64,000 bases of DNA from Stromatinia cepivora (taxonomy: Eukaryota > Ascomycota > Leotiomycetes > Helotiales > Sclerotiniaceae), in NCBI GenBank assembly GCA_014898415.1, contig RCTD01000003.1, forward strand, positions 310,001 through 374,000, written 5' to 3'. Under the pieces are notes generated by a model that made no database searches, had not been told where the DNA came from, and was given only the letters and a program-made list of their open reading frames with translations. Shown here piece by piece: positions 24,785 to 36,915 of the stretch (positions are counted from its first letter, which is position 1; each line of letters begins with the position of its first letter). Position numbers and translations under genes: made by a program.

Positions 24785-25414
24785 GCATAAGCATAAACAT
24801 AATCACAAATCTTCATGAAACTCCAAAAGAACAAATCAAGCAAAATATCCAAAGTCTAACGAAATCAATTCAATCAAAAAGTAAGCAGGCGTTCATCATC
24901 AGGGATGTAATCTTATAATGTATATACAAAAATATATATGTATATATACACGGATTAGAGCATTTGCATGACCATGGGCGTTAGATATCCAATTTATCAT
25001 TTATCACTTACTATACTAGGTATGAACATGCCATGATATTTGAATGATATCCATTTATCATTTACTATGCTAGGTATGCTATATACCAGATATGAACATA
25101 CCATGATATTTCTTTCCATGTATATCTCATCTCTATACCAAGGCAGAGAAAAGGATCAAGGGACAATTCCCACATATAAGAATTTTAGATAGAATTCCAA
25201 ATTCCGTAAAACTATATCTGAGTTCTGAGTTCTGAGGAGAAATAACCTTATATAAAAAGACATACACACGATTTTGATTTTGTACTTCATTTGGTTTTGA
25301 ATTCGAATTTTATACAACTATTTAAATATTTAATCACCCGATAATATGATTTATAAATTTGACATTTAAACATCAAGATATCAAAATTCATCGGGGATCT
25401 AGAGTCTAAATTAT

Positions 25415-25542
25415 ACATTTATACATTTATACATTTATACATTTATACATTTATACATTTATACATTTATACATTTATACATTTATACATTTATACATTT
25501 ATACATTTATACATTTATACATTTATACATTTATACATTTAT
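25415..25542 (+). repeat. 8-bp minisatellite, 16 perfect copies
   Basis: The unit ACATTTAT is repeated 16 times with no substitutions over 128 bp, so it is either young or actively slipping. Confidence 0.95.
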
Positions 25543-25928
25543 ACTACTAGGTAGCTAGATAGGTAGGTAGGTATCTTATATCCAGAGATGTATATCATTA
25601 TTCATATCATCAGTTGGGATAATATCGTATATTGTATATAAAAAGCACAAGAAGAACAGAATAATATGTATCATATGTATCATACTATAAAATAACGTAA
25701 AATAACATATAATCATATCATATCATTTTCTCATCAACCCAAAAAGAGATTCACTCCTTCCCTTCCCTCCCATTCTCACCCCAAGCGCCGCTCCCTAAAA
25801 TCTCAAATCTCAACTCGCAACTCTCAAATCACAAAAACCACATACAAAAAACCACATGTATCCAAAAAAAAATATTGAATAATTCTTAATACAATAATAC
25901 ATATAACATGAATAAATTAACTGACGGA

Positions 25929-25996
25929 TCTGCTCTGCTCTGCTCTGCTCTGCCCTGCTCTGCTTTGCCCTGCTCTGCTTTGCTCTGTTCTGCCCT
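25929..25996 (+). repeat. CTGCT pentanucleotide array
   Basis: About 13 units of a TCTGC/CTGCT-type pentamer with a few T/C substitutions. A second pentamer array (CTATC/CCATC words) follows at about 26137-26184. Confidence 0.85.
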
Positions 25997-26508
25997 ATTC
26001 TCCAAGCATCATACACTCTCAATCCAATATCAGAATGACCACCTTACCGATACCCAGACGATGCTGGTGAGATTCCCAATCTACCGATCCGAGCCTGCCT
26101 ACTGGTACTTGTTTGAGATATCCACCCCTTTCATCACTATCCTATCCTATCCTATCCTGTTCCATCCCATCCCATCCTATCCCATATGTACTAATATACT
26201 TGAGTTGTCCATCTTCCGCTATTCATACCATGCCCATTTCCATGCCTATCCCCATCCCTTATCCAAGCTACTTGGGATGTATTCCCGCAAAAGAATGAAT
26301 GAATATCAAAGCGAGTAAACTTCACTCTTGTTCCCTTCATCCTCAATCCGATTCGAGGGAATACCCGATATAATAGTGAATGCGCACTGAACATCCCATC
26401 TTCCCATAGATAGCCACCCACCCCAACAACACCATCCGCATGCACAAAGAACGATACAACCACCAACCCCAAACAGAACTTTTATATATCCCCTCGTCCC
26501 CAAACCAA

Positions 26509-29500
26509 CTACCGTTCAATAATACTTTCGGGACTCATGGGACCCAAAGCCCCATCATCTTTTTCAATCGGACTATTATGATCCTGACTTTCCACCCCAT
26601 CCATTGATATAGATCCTCCATTACCATTCGGTAAACCAGATTTGACCTTTTTACCGTCTCCCTTTTGCGGACTTCCACTCACACCAGTTTTGACTGAAGA
26701 TTGTGAATCAACTGCTGTACCATTATCAAGCTTCTTCTTTTTCTTCGCATTACCACTTTGTTCTTTAAGTGGACGTTTGCGAGGACTGGTGATTTTACCC
26801 GTTGGACCAAGACGTGGACGCGTTGGTTTTTGTTTTCCAGTGAGTTCTTCGTCCTCCAGTAGAGGTTCATCTTCGTTTGCATGTAACTTAGCGAGAAAGA
26901 AGTTCCTGACGAGGCCAATTTGACTGGCGATGCTTTCCTTGGTAATAGGTGGTAGAGGAGGAAGTGGTGGGAATATTTCGGCTTGTGGCGCAGCTGCGAT
27001 TGGTCCTTGGTAGGCGCTACGTACTCTCGTATGGAGGAGATGTAGTGGTACGCCAAGACTTGTCATTGAGAATTCACTGTCCAAACCGAGCGCCTTGAAC
27101 CCAAAGTAATCTTCGCCAAGTTCTGCAGCAAAATCACCACCAACAAATTGTTCACTACCTTCGTTGAATGCACCCGATCCATCCTGAGTACCATCTGTTA
27201 AAGCAGGTCTGAGTAAATCTGTAAGATGTGCCTTCATGCGTTCGTGCATGACTGAAAGTTTGGTTCCCAGACGCTCAACATCATCCTTGACATAGCTTTC
27301 CAAGGCTTCTATATCCAGGCCATTTTCACCCAGAGTATGCAAAACGACTTCTTCATTAGAATAACGTTCTTGCCATTTACTTCCAGAGCCAGGAGCGGGA
27401 ACTTTATGCGCTTCACGATAGACACCAAAAGTTTTGACAATTTTACCAAAGAAGTCTCCGGCAATATCAGTTATGACATCTAAAGCAGAGGGCTGCAATT
27501 CTTCGAAACCAGCATGATAGCAAAGCTTGGCGACAGATCGTTGCATTGCAGCTTTGCAAACCCAGGAAGACATGATAGGACCATCGTCTGAAGTGACATG
27601 TGGTTCGATATCTGTTTCTATAAATGGTTCAGGTTCATACTTGGGAAATTGATTGTTGTACATCTGAAATGGAAAATTAGTAAAACTCAACATATAGCGG
27701 AAGTCGTCGGTCTTACCTGCGCCTGCAATTGCATTTGCTTTATAACGCCGATCTTAGAACATAACTTTCTGGTTTCTTGCATTTGCTTCATATTAGCCTC
27801 AACCTTGTTGGTCAAGAAACTTTTTGGTGCTGTAAAGTGTCCAGCAGGTACCATTCGAAGAAATTCTTCCGACTGCTCAACTAGATTACCATCCGCATCT
27901 TCCACCCATTGCAATTTCGGGTTGATATCTGGAATAGCTGATAGTGGATCATAATAGTCCGGCAAAAAATGTTCTTCTTCGCCTTCCATACCTTCGGCAA
28001 GTGTCTCTGAGCCTTGTTTCGCAGGTTTGTCTTCAACGACGCCTTCAGCTTTCGAGCCACTGGGATCATCTTGCTTTCGTTGGCGCAGCCATCTCCGCAT
28101 CCCGGCTTTGGTTCGTAAAAGAGCAGGCTCATCAGGGTTCAACTTATCACCTTTGAATAATCGGTTTCGTTCCTTAGCAACCATGGCACGATTTTTCTTG
28201 GTAACCTGTTTCCAGATTTTATATTCTTCATCCTCATGGACATCTTCTGCTCCAAAACCCTGAGCCAGACCTAGACCATTGATTGAAGGAACATCGATAT
28301 CCATGCCATCAACCTGACTGGCAACACCGTTCATACCACCGGGCGTTACTGAACCACCAGGAATTGGAGTCGAAAAGCCATTCTGACTACCTTCTACTTC
28401 AGAACCGTCCTGATTGAGATTTCCAAGTACGCCATTGAGTTGAATAGCAGGCTTTTGGTCAATAACCGGAGTGCTTTTGTCACGTCCGGAAGCATTCTTC
28501 CGTGACTTGGCAGATCCCTTTACACCTCGACCACCTTCACCTCGACCTCTAGAAGACATAATAGGTTCATCATCACTTTCATCGGCATCATCGCCTCCGT
28601 TCTGTTTACGACGTTCCTCTGCTTCCACTTCTGCTCGAGGTCGAATAATAAGATCTGGAATTAGAGGTATAAGTTTTGCTGCCTCTTTCCTCATGTTTTC
28701 CGCATTTCTTCGCAAAGGATGTTTATCTGCCCCATTATATTTGAGGCAGTTTTCCCATATCAAATCGAGATCAGTAACAAATTCCTTCTTAGATTTGTAT
28801 ACCAATGACTTCAACTTCTTAGTCATTGTGCCGAGGTCCATGGGTTGCTTGATAACTATTTCATGTCAGCGCCAAAACTACGTATGTATGAACTATGATA
28901 CTTACCATTGTAATAATCAGGAGCCTCGCGCTTGTTAACTCTAACAAGAAAGGGAGCCGAGTATTCTGTCATAGCCTTGAGTTCACTCAAAACCTTTTCG
29001 GCAGCCTCGTATAATTCTTCCTGGTTTACGTTGTCCTCATTGGCCCATTTACTTCTATTCTTACGGACTTCGTTAATCAAGGCTCTCAACTCCATATCCG
29101 TAGCTTGAACCCTGTCACGCTTTGCATCAATGCGAGCAAAGAGATTCTTCAACGTCAAACTCGATGCGCCCATCTCAGCATTAGCCAGGGAACTATGTTG
29201 TTCAGCCTGTCGATTACTGGCAGGTCCAGCATTTCCATTATTGTCCATTTCCGCATCAGTTTGCCGTTCGGATTCCTCCAGCCTTTGCTGTTCTAACATA
29301 GCGATCCGATCATTCTCCAATGTATAGAATATGGTATTGAAACTGCGCTTGGCAGCATCCTCGATAGCCTTCTTCTCCTCTTCCAATTTCTTGCGCGCAT
29401 CTTCAGAAGTTTTAGGTTGGTCGCTTGCAGCATCATCCTTATTTTGTTCCGCGTTTTTTGAAGGGGATAAGTCAGATTGAATGGGGGAACTCCCAGACTT

Positions 29501-30010
29501 CGAGGGTGACAACAAAGCGTTCGCGCTTCTTCCCTTTGTAGGAGAATCTTGCTGCCCGTCCTCATCTTCATCATCGTCATCATCATAATTGTCTTCATCT
29601 ATGGCGCGCGCCGGCTTCTTTGGTGGTTGTGCTTGCTTAGCCGGTTCAATGGCGGTTGCATCTTCGACCAATTGTGTATCATGTGCCGAGATATCTTGGA
29701 CTTCATCGACATCTGCAGTATGATCACCACCTCCAAATAATCCAGCTAATTTTGCCTCGCTGCGGCGATATAATTCTTTAAATATTGTCCTTTGACTTTC
29801 CTCCTCCTGTACGTTGGCCGAGTCAGCCATTGTGGCATCGAATATACTTGGAGTATGCGATCGCGGAGGGGTATTGTTTTTATTTTGGTAAGTCCTTTGG
29901 GAATGAATTATATTCGATGAGGAGGGTTGCCATGATGTGCCATTCGTGATGGAAGAGTTGTGTCCGGATACCCCAGAGCGAGACAAAAGTCCCCTCTCTC
30001 CGCCGCCCAT
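26509..30010 (-). CDS. SPT7: SAGA complex subunit SPT7 (bromodomain and histone-fold)
   Basis: Spt7 is the scaffold of the SAGA histone acetyltransferase/coactivator and pairs through its histone fold with Spt20/Ada-side and TAF10-type partners. Three exons (30010-28906, 28855-27717, 27663-26509) give 1132 aa. The bromodomain spans the first junction: [19 protein letters not shown] joins to [20 protein letters not shown] and continues [13 protein letters not shown]. The second junction is phase 0 (MQLQAQ to MYNNQFPKY). Exon 3 opens with the Bromo_TP histone fold ([32 protein letters not shown]) and then the [19 protein letters not shown] Spt7 segment. The tail is Pro/Lys-rich with [11 protein letters not shown] and may carry an NLS. 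An acidic run ([10 protein letters not shown]) is near residue 140. An alternative start is the in-frame MADSANVQ ~60 codons downstream. Confidence 0.93.
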
Positions 30011-30776
30011 AACGTCAAATCTCTCGGTCGCGACAAACCGTCTTAGAGTTGTCGCCTTTTCGTGATTTAAATTGGATTCGATATTGTGCGCATCTTTGTC
30101 TTAGATTTGCGCAAAATATTGATTATTTTCTGGCGTTGACGTTGTTGGTTTGATGAAGTTCTTCCGATGAGGTTGGAATTGGTGGTTGTAGGACGTTGTC
30201 TGTGATTCCCTTACCTAGAAATCTAGCAGTCGTAGTGTATGGAAAAGACAATGAATCAAGCACCATTTGAACCATGATTTTTCATTAATACTCTTAATAT
30301 CTCTATTCAAATATCCTCAAAATTCGTAAATAATTACATTGCATCACAATTTACAAATACAAATATTTACAATTCAATTATCTATCTATTTTTCTATGTA
30401 CAGGTCGAATTAAAGATTATCTACCTACCTAGTACCTCGTACTGGAATCAACATTGAAGATATTGGTCCGTGCTAGAGTGATAGGTGTACCTAGGAAAAC
30501 GAGATAGACGAACCAAACCTCAGGTGTTATCTGAAGCTGCAGCCAACCCACATGGAAATGGGGAAGGACCTGCAAGTTGCCAGGTTTAACCAGAAGCTCT
30601 GAACTCTGTTTGAACACAAGAGAGCTCGTCTCAACATAAACATAAAGAAATCAACTTATATCCCAAGACTTCAACTATCCCATCATTACCTAAACAATTT
30701 GGTTAAAAAGTAGCAGTGATGCTTTATTAACGCAAAAGATTCGACTTATCAAGAAAAGAAAAGGAATTCCAAGAAA
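30011..30776. other. Divergent promoter region of SPT7 and the VanZ-like gene
   Basis: 766 bp with AT-rich middle (30260-30420). No gene seen. Confidence 0.4.
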
Positions 30777-31534
30777 ATGCGCATAAGGCTACCCTTTGCA
30801 GGTAAATCATACTCTAGCTAAACTCCTAGTTCCTTGTCCCTCCCCTCCTTCTCCACACCATGTTATCCTATCCATAATCCATTCCCCGTTTCCCCAGAGA
30901 TCCTCAAAACTAACACACCGTCTTCATAATAGGAGCATTCCTGTTCCTTCTCTTGCTCGCTGGTTATGCAGGTTTAACATCCATCCAAGTCGACGCAGTC
31001 ATCAACGACAAAGTCCTACACACCGTAACATTCTTCATTCTCACCGTTGTCTTCTACTGGATCCTCGACACCAATCGCCGAAGAACCCTCAACTTTACTC
31101 TAATATTCTGCACCGGCATTCTTGGGGTGGGTTCGGAATTCCTCCAAGGTTTCTTGCCCAATGGGCGAATCTTTGATTTTTACGACATTGTCGCCAATAT
31201 CGTGGGTTCGCTAGCTGGTGTAGCATTATGTAGTTGGTATCATTTACGGATGTTGGAGCGGAAACGATTGGCGAAGACGTATCATGTGGTACCTGGGGAT
31301 GAAGATCAAGACTTGGAATTGGGAGAAGGAGTGGGAGCACAGGAGAGTGGTGTGACTGCAGCGTCGAGGACACTGGATGAAGAGGTTGATAATTGGGACG
31401 AGAATGTGGAGGATGCGTGGGATGAGGATGAGAATGCAGGTGGTATGGATAGTGCAAGCGGCGAGGGGTTGAAAACACCCAGTGCTAGCAGCGCGGGTGA
31501 AGTTGAAGGGGACTCGAAGAAAAGGGCAGACTAA
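30777..31534 (+). CDS. VanZ-like domain membrane protein
   Basis: Two exons: a 25-nt first exon (30777-30801) and 30933-31534, joined in phase 1, giving 208 aa. The start MRIRLPFAGAFLFLLLLAGYAGL forms a signal anchor. It is followed by the VanZ-like core: NDKVLHTVTFFILTVVFYW (Lys-His pair typical of the family), a helix TLIFCTGILGVGSEFLQGFL and FDFYDIVANIVGSLAGVALC. The cytosolic C-terminal ~85 residues are strongly acidic (EEVDNWDENVEDAWDEDEN). Fungal homologues are single-copy with no assigned biochemical role; the bacterial name refers to glycopeptide resistance and should not be carried over. The first exon is short enough that automatic annotation would probably start at the internal Met at 30953-30960 and lose a helix. 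Confidence 0.82.
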
Positions 31535-31874
31535 GTTTCAATGAGATTTGCTATGATGTTACGGATATGATTGGCTACGACGTGATCTTACGAGGGAACG
31601 AAATTTAAAACTTCCTTATCATGGAATATGTTAGGTGATCGGATGTATATTAGATTGTATTTGATTCAAAAAAGGAAAACACCGTTAAGGAATCTAAGGA
31701 ACTGGCATTACTCATACTAAGTCCTCCAATCACTCTGATAATAACTAATCTACGTAATAATGATTGAGAAGAAACCAATCGATCAGAGTGTCCATATAGG
31801 CGCGCAATGTTGGATATCAACAGCACTCCATGCACTTTTGCCCAGTGTCGACTCTAATAACATGATCACATTTC
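31535..31874. other. Intergenic between convergent VanZ-like and BTB genes
   Basis: 340 bp of 3' UTR sequence. No gene seen. Confidence 0.4.
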
Positions 31875-33005
31875 TTAACTCCCGTCAAAATATGTTCCCC
31901 ATGAATGCACATGCCATTCCCTCGGGATAGACATGAAAGCCGCACTTTGAGGGCGCCAAAGACCGGAGAGATGAAGTTCCCAGGGAACCTTCTGATTTTG
32001 TCCTGGTGCACCCATCAGGTATTTTGCTTTAATTCTGTTCATCCAATTCCATACATCATTCCACAATTCCGGATGACCAAAATGCTTCATCCAAGCTACT
32101 TTATTCAGTCTCAACAACGAATCCTCAGTAGCTATTAAGCTAATAGCCAATGAGTGAGATATGAATGAACGAAGCTTTGAACCGTGCTTGATGTCCATAT
32201 ATACCGAATTTGTGCCTTTTTTGATAAAGGTCAACTCGTCAAACTTTGTATAGTTTGAAATCAGAACGGTCATGGTGTAATCCTTTAGCTGCGGGAGTCC
32301 GAATTCCTCAGCCAAACGATACAGCACGACGCGACTCATAAAGGCGACAAGTCCATCTTCTATCTTGAAGGGTGCGTACTTCCCACGTTGAATCCATTCG
32401 AGAAACAACGCGAATGAAGTTGGCTCCATGTGAAGGAGTCTCAGTGGTTTGTACACGGGATGGCCATTGAACATTCCATTGAAGTATTTGACGCTGCCGC
32501 GAAGAAGAGCCCCGCGAACCCCAAAAATACGACGACTATGCGCGGCACTCCCAACATCTATTTTAACAATCTCCCCGCGAGTTTTGGGTGTCGAATTTGC
32601 GTTCTTCTTTTTCTTGCCCCAATACTGCCACCTCTTCTTCTGCTTCTTCTTTCGAGACCGTGGAGCAGCGTATCTTTCCTCCAACGGTGTCGTGACGTAT
32701 TTTCCCTTGAACTGTGTCCCTTGCTCGGATGGTGTTATGTCGCCTATCCTACCAATTGTCGATGAATATCTCATCGAGTTCTTCCATCTCTTGCGCGATT
32801 TCTTCTTCTTTCCCGGTTCATATTGTGTCTCCTGATCATCTTCTACGACTGTAAACAAATGTTGAGATTTCATCCCGAACAAAATCAAAGCTAGAGAGTC
32901 GAATATCAAACACCCAATCCCAGACAACTGGACCGAGCCGGATCTTGAAAGGAAATACCAGAGTGCGAAAGCAATTTCCAGATTCCGAAACCAACTCCAC
33001 TTCAA
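31875..33005 (-). CDS. BTB/POZ-like domain protein, function unknown
   Basis: An uninterrupted frame encodes up to 376 aa. A likely start is the internal ATG at 32873 (MKSQHLFTVVEDD), giving 332 aa, because the leading 44 codons have no family features. Two basic clusters (GKKKKSRKRWKN and RSRKKKQKKRWQYWGKKKKN) look like nuclear localisation signals. After them, KIDVGSAAHSRRIFGVRGALL..YFNGMFNG and MEPTSFALFLEWIQRGKY follow the pattern of fungal BTB domains, where the first beta strands, a peptide resembling S.YF..MF.G and a helix ending in W...G are kept. Such proteins are often dispersed paralogues; partner and target are unknown. Confidence 0.7.
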   Translation of the reverse strand: MKWSWFRNLEIAFALWYFLSRSGSVQLSGIGCLIFDSLALILFGMKSQHLFTVVEDDQETQYEPGKKKKSRKRWKNSMRYSSTIGRIGDITPSEQGTQFKGKYVTTPLEERYAAPRSRKKKQKKRWQYWGKKKKNANSTPKTRGEIVKIDVGSAAHSRRIFGVRGALLRGSVKYFNGMFNGHPVYKPLRLLHMEPTSFALFLEWIQRGKYAPFKIEDGLVAFMSRVVLYRLAEEFGLPQLKDYTMTVLISNYTKFDELTFIKKGTNSVYMDIKHGSKLRSFISHSLAISLIATEDSLLRLNKVAWMKHFGHPELWNDVWNWMNRIKAKYLMGAPGQNQKVPWELHLSGLWRPQSAAFMSIPREWHVHSWGTYFDGS

Positions 33006-33738
33006 GGCTCAACTACGAACCGTAGCAACACCCGAAAGAATATAACGAACGCTTCTCCTCTTTTCTTAACACCAATACCAGTATCAATATCCGAAAAGAA
33101 CGATACTTAATAAATAGAAAGGGAATAAAAAAACGCAAAACCAAACGCAAAATCAAAACGGGGAACAAGTAACAAATATTTATTGATATACTTGTAATTG
33201 GAGATGGTTGATGAAAGAAAGGGAGGAAGCAAGGAGAATAGAAGACTTAAGAAGTTAAAAAGATATGTATTATTCAGAGCGAAGGTACGAAACTCTCCTC
33301 TCCTCTTAGCAGAGGTTAGAGAGAACGGCTGCTCGATTTGACGTGATGTAATGAATGTCATAATTGCTTGTGCATAACTAGAGATACTCAGAAAAAGGAT
33401 GGCTTTCACTTACCTGTGAATTTTATCATGCTATTTAGGTTTTCCGTGTTCTAGATTGCTAAAAATTTTAAGATCAGATGGTTCGATGTCCGGCTCAGAC
33501 CTGGACGTTTGCCCATAGGTTTTCCAGATAGTTTGGCAAAGCCAAAGCCAAATACAAAGTTAGATTTTATTTGGACATTGAAATCGCATGATTTGCAAAC
33601 AGCAGATGAAGAAAATAAAACACAGCCAGCTTGATAGGGATAGTCATTAATGTCTTGATACAAAAATTGAGGAAAATTTTCCGGAAGCTTTTGCAAGATA
33701 TCATAATACATTGGGCCAAAATCATTTATCGTAACTCA
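33006..33738. other. Intergenic spacer, BTB gene promoter
   Basis: No gene seen. An 86-codon open frame at 33451-33711 has no recognisable feature. Confidence 0.4.
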
Positions 33739-35073
33739 TCAATCCGCTTTCCATATATGTCCACCCCCTTTCTGCCATAGCCATAAAGCTTCTATCGCAT
33801 AGGCTTTGCTACCTTGGTGTCCCCCTTCGGTATTAGCAGCCTCCTCAAGAGTTTGGATGACTTTACCCTCTTCCACAATCCTCCATAAGCCCTTCGACAT
33901 CTCAGTACCACCATCTCCCCACTCACCTCTACCCAACCTGTAAAGGAACCTCCCCAGAGTTTGGAATGCAATACATCTTTGAGCTGGGAACGCAGAGCGA
34001 GCTAGCCTTGCTAATTCCGGAATTGTATATCCAGCTGCTTCAGGAGCCTCACCATGATGATGTAAACCTTTTGTAATTGGCATAGCTCTTGCAATTCTAG
34101 GTGGCAACAAACCACCCCTAAAGTCAAATCGAAGAGCTGAAGCTGCCAAAGCTTCAGCTGCGGGGTAATAAGGAGATTCTTGATCTGCTACAGAACCGTG
34201 TGTAGGTATTGGTGCCATCCAAGCAAGCTTCGAAGGGTCCGCGGGAAGTGATGGGTAATATTTTTGGTGTAAGTTTTCGAGGAACGAAGGGTCGTTCGGA
34301 TCTAAGTCTGGAACAGGTGAAGCAGTTGGGAAATGTATGGATGGTTGCGGAATCTCAGGGATGCTGGAATTAATCTCTGATGCTGGTCTTAGGTCTATAG
34401 GATTTGTCGGCTCTTCATCTTCCTCAAACCTCACGGATTTTTGAGGTGCAACTGGCTTGCCTTCTGGTTTTGGTGCAGGGGTGGCCTCAACATTATTTTC
34501 CTGAAGTATAGTTTTGTTCTCATCCCTATTCAGAGGTTGAGTCGAAGATGGGGGATCAATTCCAGTGTCTCCACGTCCATCATCAAGATTGGCTCTCTTC
34601 AAAAGTCGTTGAATTAATGAAGGATCTAAAGTAGCGAGTAATTCTTCTTGTTCTTGCTCAATTTCTTCTTTTGACATAGAAGCTATTCTCATTTTATTTT
34701 CTTCATCTATTCTTTTCCTTTCCTTATCGATACTGAAGTCGTCTTCCTGCGTAGATGGTTCTGCGCCGGTTGGACGTCCCTGGGAAGGAGGAACTCCGAA
34801 CGCATTGGGAGAATCTGCCACTGCTTCATTTGTATTTCCTGCCCTTTGTTTTTTAAATGCTGATACTCGTATCCGTTTTTTGTGCTCTGGGAAACCTGTT
34901 GTTGAAGTTTTTAATTGAGGAGCTGTTGGTGGTTTTGTAGAACGTTCTTTAATATCTGCGACGAAAGCAGATGCAAATGAAGGGACATTATTCGGAGGAA
35001 TATTTGAACTTGATTCAAATTCATCCTCATCATCCGAAAGATTAACAGTAAATCTCTCACCGCGAAACTCCAT
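33739..35073 (-). CDS. RBA50: RPAP1/RBA50-like RNA polymerase II assembly factor
   Basis: Rba50/RPAP1 helps assemble RNA polymerase II subunits in the cytoplasm before nuclear import. A single-exon frame gives 444 aa, starting MEFRGERFTVNLSDDEDEFE. Two family blocks are visible. The RPAP1 N-terminal motif is RIASMSKEEIEQEQEELLATLDPSLIQRLLKRAN (about residues 128-161). The RPAP1 C-terminal block is ALRFDFRGGLLPP around residue 318, preceded by LHQKYYPSLPADPSKLAWM. The region between is disordered, Pro- and Glu-rich. The length equals yeast-type RBA50 rather than the much larger animal RPAP1. It lies divergent to HPC2. Confidence 0.88.
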   Translation of the reverse strand: MEFRGERFTVNLSDDEDEFESSSNIPPNNVPSFASAFVADIKERSTKPPTAPQLKTSTTGFPEHKKRIRVSAFKKQRAGNTNEAVADSPNAFGVPPSQGRPTGAEPSTQEDDFSIDKERKRIDEENKMRIASMSKEEIEQEQEELLATLDPSLIQRLLKRANLDDGRGDTGIDPPSSTQPLNRDENKTILQENNVEATPAPKPEGKPVAPQKSVRFEEDEEPTNPIDLRPASEINSSIPEIPQPSIHFPTASPVPDLDPNDPSFLENLHQKYYPSLPADPSKLAWMAPIPTHGSVADQESPYYPAAEALAASALRFDFRGGLLPPRIARAMPITKGLHHHGEAPEAAGYTIPELARLARSAFPAQRCIAFQTLGRFLYRLGRGEWGDGGTEMSKGLWRIVEEGKVIQTLEEAANTEGGHQGSKAYAIEALWLWQKGGGHIWKAD

Positions 35074-36915
35074 GATTGTAACTTTTGTAGTTCTTTTGTT
35101 TAGGTAGGTTGTGGGGAAATTTAAGATCCGTTATGCAAGGCTGCCCAGGATATTCAAAACGTGAGCCTCTAATAAAAATTTAAGGTTTTACGCTAACCCA
35201 TATTTGACTAGCTGCATTTCACAAAGATTTATTTCGGGAAGCCATCAGACGTCGAGCAACGATTGACAACATCTCGATGGAAACAAATATCAATTCCATT
35301 GTTACATTTTGTTCAAGTTTATGCATATTAAAAGTATACCTACATAAGCGTTAATATAAGGCACCTTACATATATTCTCACATAACAAAATATTCATCAA
35401 CAATGGTCCAAACATAAAGGGGAACATGAAAGTATTTCCCGAAAATGGAGGAATTTCTTTTAGATGCGGAACTGTACATACGGAGATGTTATCTGACGTT
35501 TCCGATGGATATAACTGGGTATAAATGGGTACAAAATCACATGCATTAATTCAACAACACATCTACCTGCAAGGTAGTCATGAAGATTGAGTCGTACTCC
35601 TTGGAAGAACCCCATTGCTAAATACATATACATATCTACACATCATATACATATATACATATATACATATATATATATACATACACATATATTTCTTGAC
35701 CCCATAAGGTAATATGATATTGCATATTTTCTCCCCTACATCCTTATTAGTTTATAATTTTCCAGGTTGAGTTACCTAGTAAAGTAGAGTATACGGTAGA
35801 GTAGACCTTTTCCTGCCCTTGTCTTATTTTGTCTCTCGTCTATTCCCTACTCATCAATTGAACCTTAAAGATCCCTTTTATCATATTTTCTTTGTAAGAC
35901 CAACCAACCTTTTCCACTAATAGCTACATAACCAATGTACCTACAGTACGGTATTATTGCTTCGATGATCCGCAATGGAACACTTGAACCCCGAAAATCC
36001 TCCCCCATGTCACAACACTCAAAGCAAAGCGCCCCCCATATGCCCAGACCAAGTGAAAGGTGGGAAGGAAAAAAGAAATAAGAAATAAGAAAGGCTAACG
36101 GCATTTTTTTGGCCAACTACCTACCTCCTACCTACCCATCTACCTACCTACCTACCTACTTGTTACTAACTACACTTATTACTGGGTTAGCTCACCTCTC
36201 ATCTAATTCATCGGTTCATGTTCCGGCAACCGTTCTTCCCCAATCCCAATCCCAATTCCCCTTCCAATTCCCTTCCAATTCCCTTCCACTTCCCTTTACC
36301 TTTCTTTTTTAACCTTGCGCCTTCCATGCGGGAAGAGTTCTTACGGGAGAGTCTTGTGAATAATTGGAAATGTCGCTTGTATTGAATTAAATCCAAAACG
36401 TAGTAAATGATCAAAGTACAAGAGGTCTAAAATCCCCCTCTCCCTTCCAACCTCCCATATCTAAAACAACTCTTCAACTTTTTCAACTTAAATTCTTCTT
36501 CCCTTTTACACCAAATAAAATATACAAAGATCTATTCAATCGATCTTCATTCCATCAATACTTTTCGACTTTCTATCGTTCACGGTCCCAAAATAATACC
36601 ATTAGATCCCGACTAATCTCAACTATTTGTTCCTCTATCTTCTAGATTGAACTCAACTCGCTTCTTATCAACAACAACGAATTTCGATTTTTCTCATCCA
36701 CGTCTCAAAATTGAAGCTATTCAGAAAGTTTCGCAACTCTCGGTACTACAAACGTTTCGCCAACAACAAACACGGGTTACAAATCACAAGTCACAAATCA
36801 CGCAGAAGGACCAGAATTGGAACACAAATCTCTTTCAAAATATCAAAGTAGATGGTGTTGTTGATAGACACTTATTAATAATTCAAATTGAATAAATTTG
36901 AGTTTTTTGATCAAA
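35074..36915. other. 1.8-kb divergent promoter region of RBA50 and HPC2
   Basis: No gene seen. It contains CTAC-type microsatellites (36119-36160), CCAATCCCAATCCC words near 36240-36300, and a long CT/CA-rich leader up to the HPC2 start. Confidence 0.5.

Larger units (their letters stand above)
24785..26508. other. 1.7-kb spacer with simple repeats between convergent genes
   Basis: AT-rich with several tandem arrays (see repeats at 25415 and 25929). No gene seen. The open frames around 25908-26318 are products of the CTGCT array. Confidence 0.5.

Noticed and set aside
25908..26318. 136-codon frame with repeated ALLCS/ALPCS
   Set aside because: Translation of the CTGCT pentamer array.
33451..33711. 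86-codon minus-strand frame
   Set aside because: No motif, no splice partners and not positioned like an exon of either neighbour.
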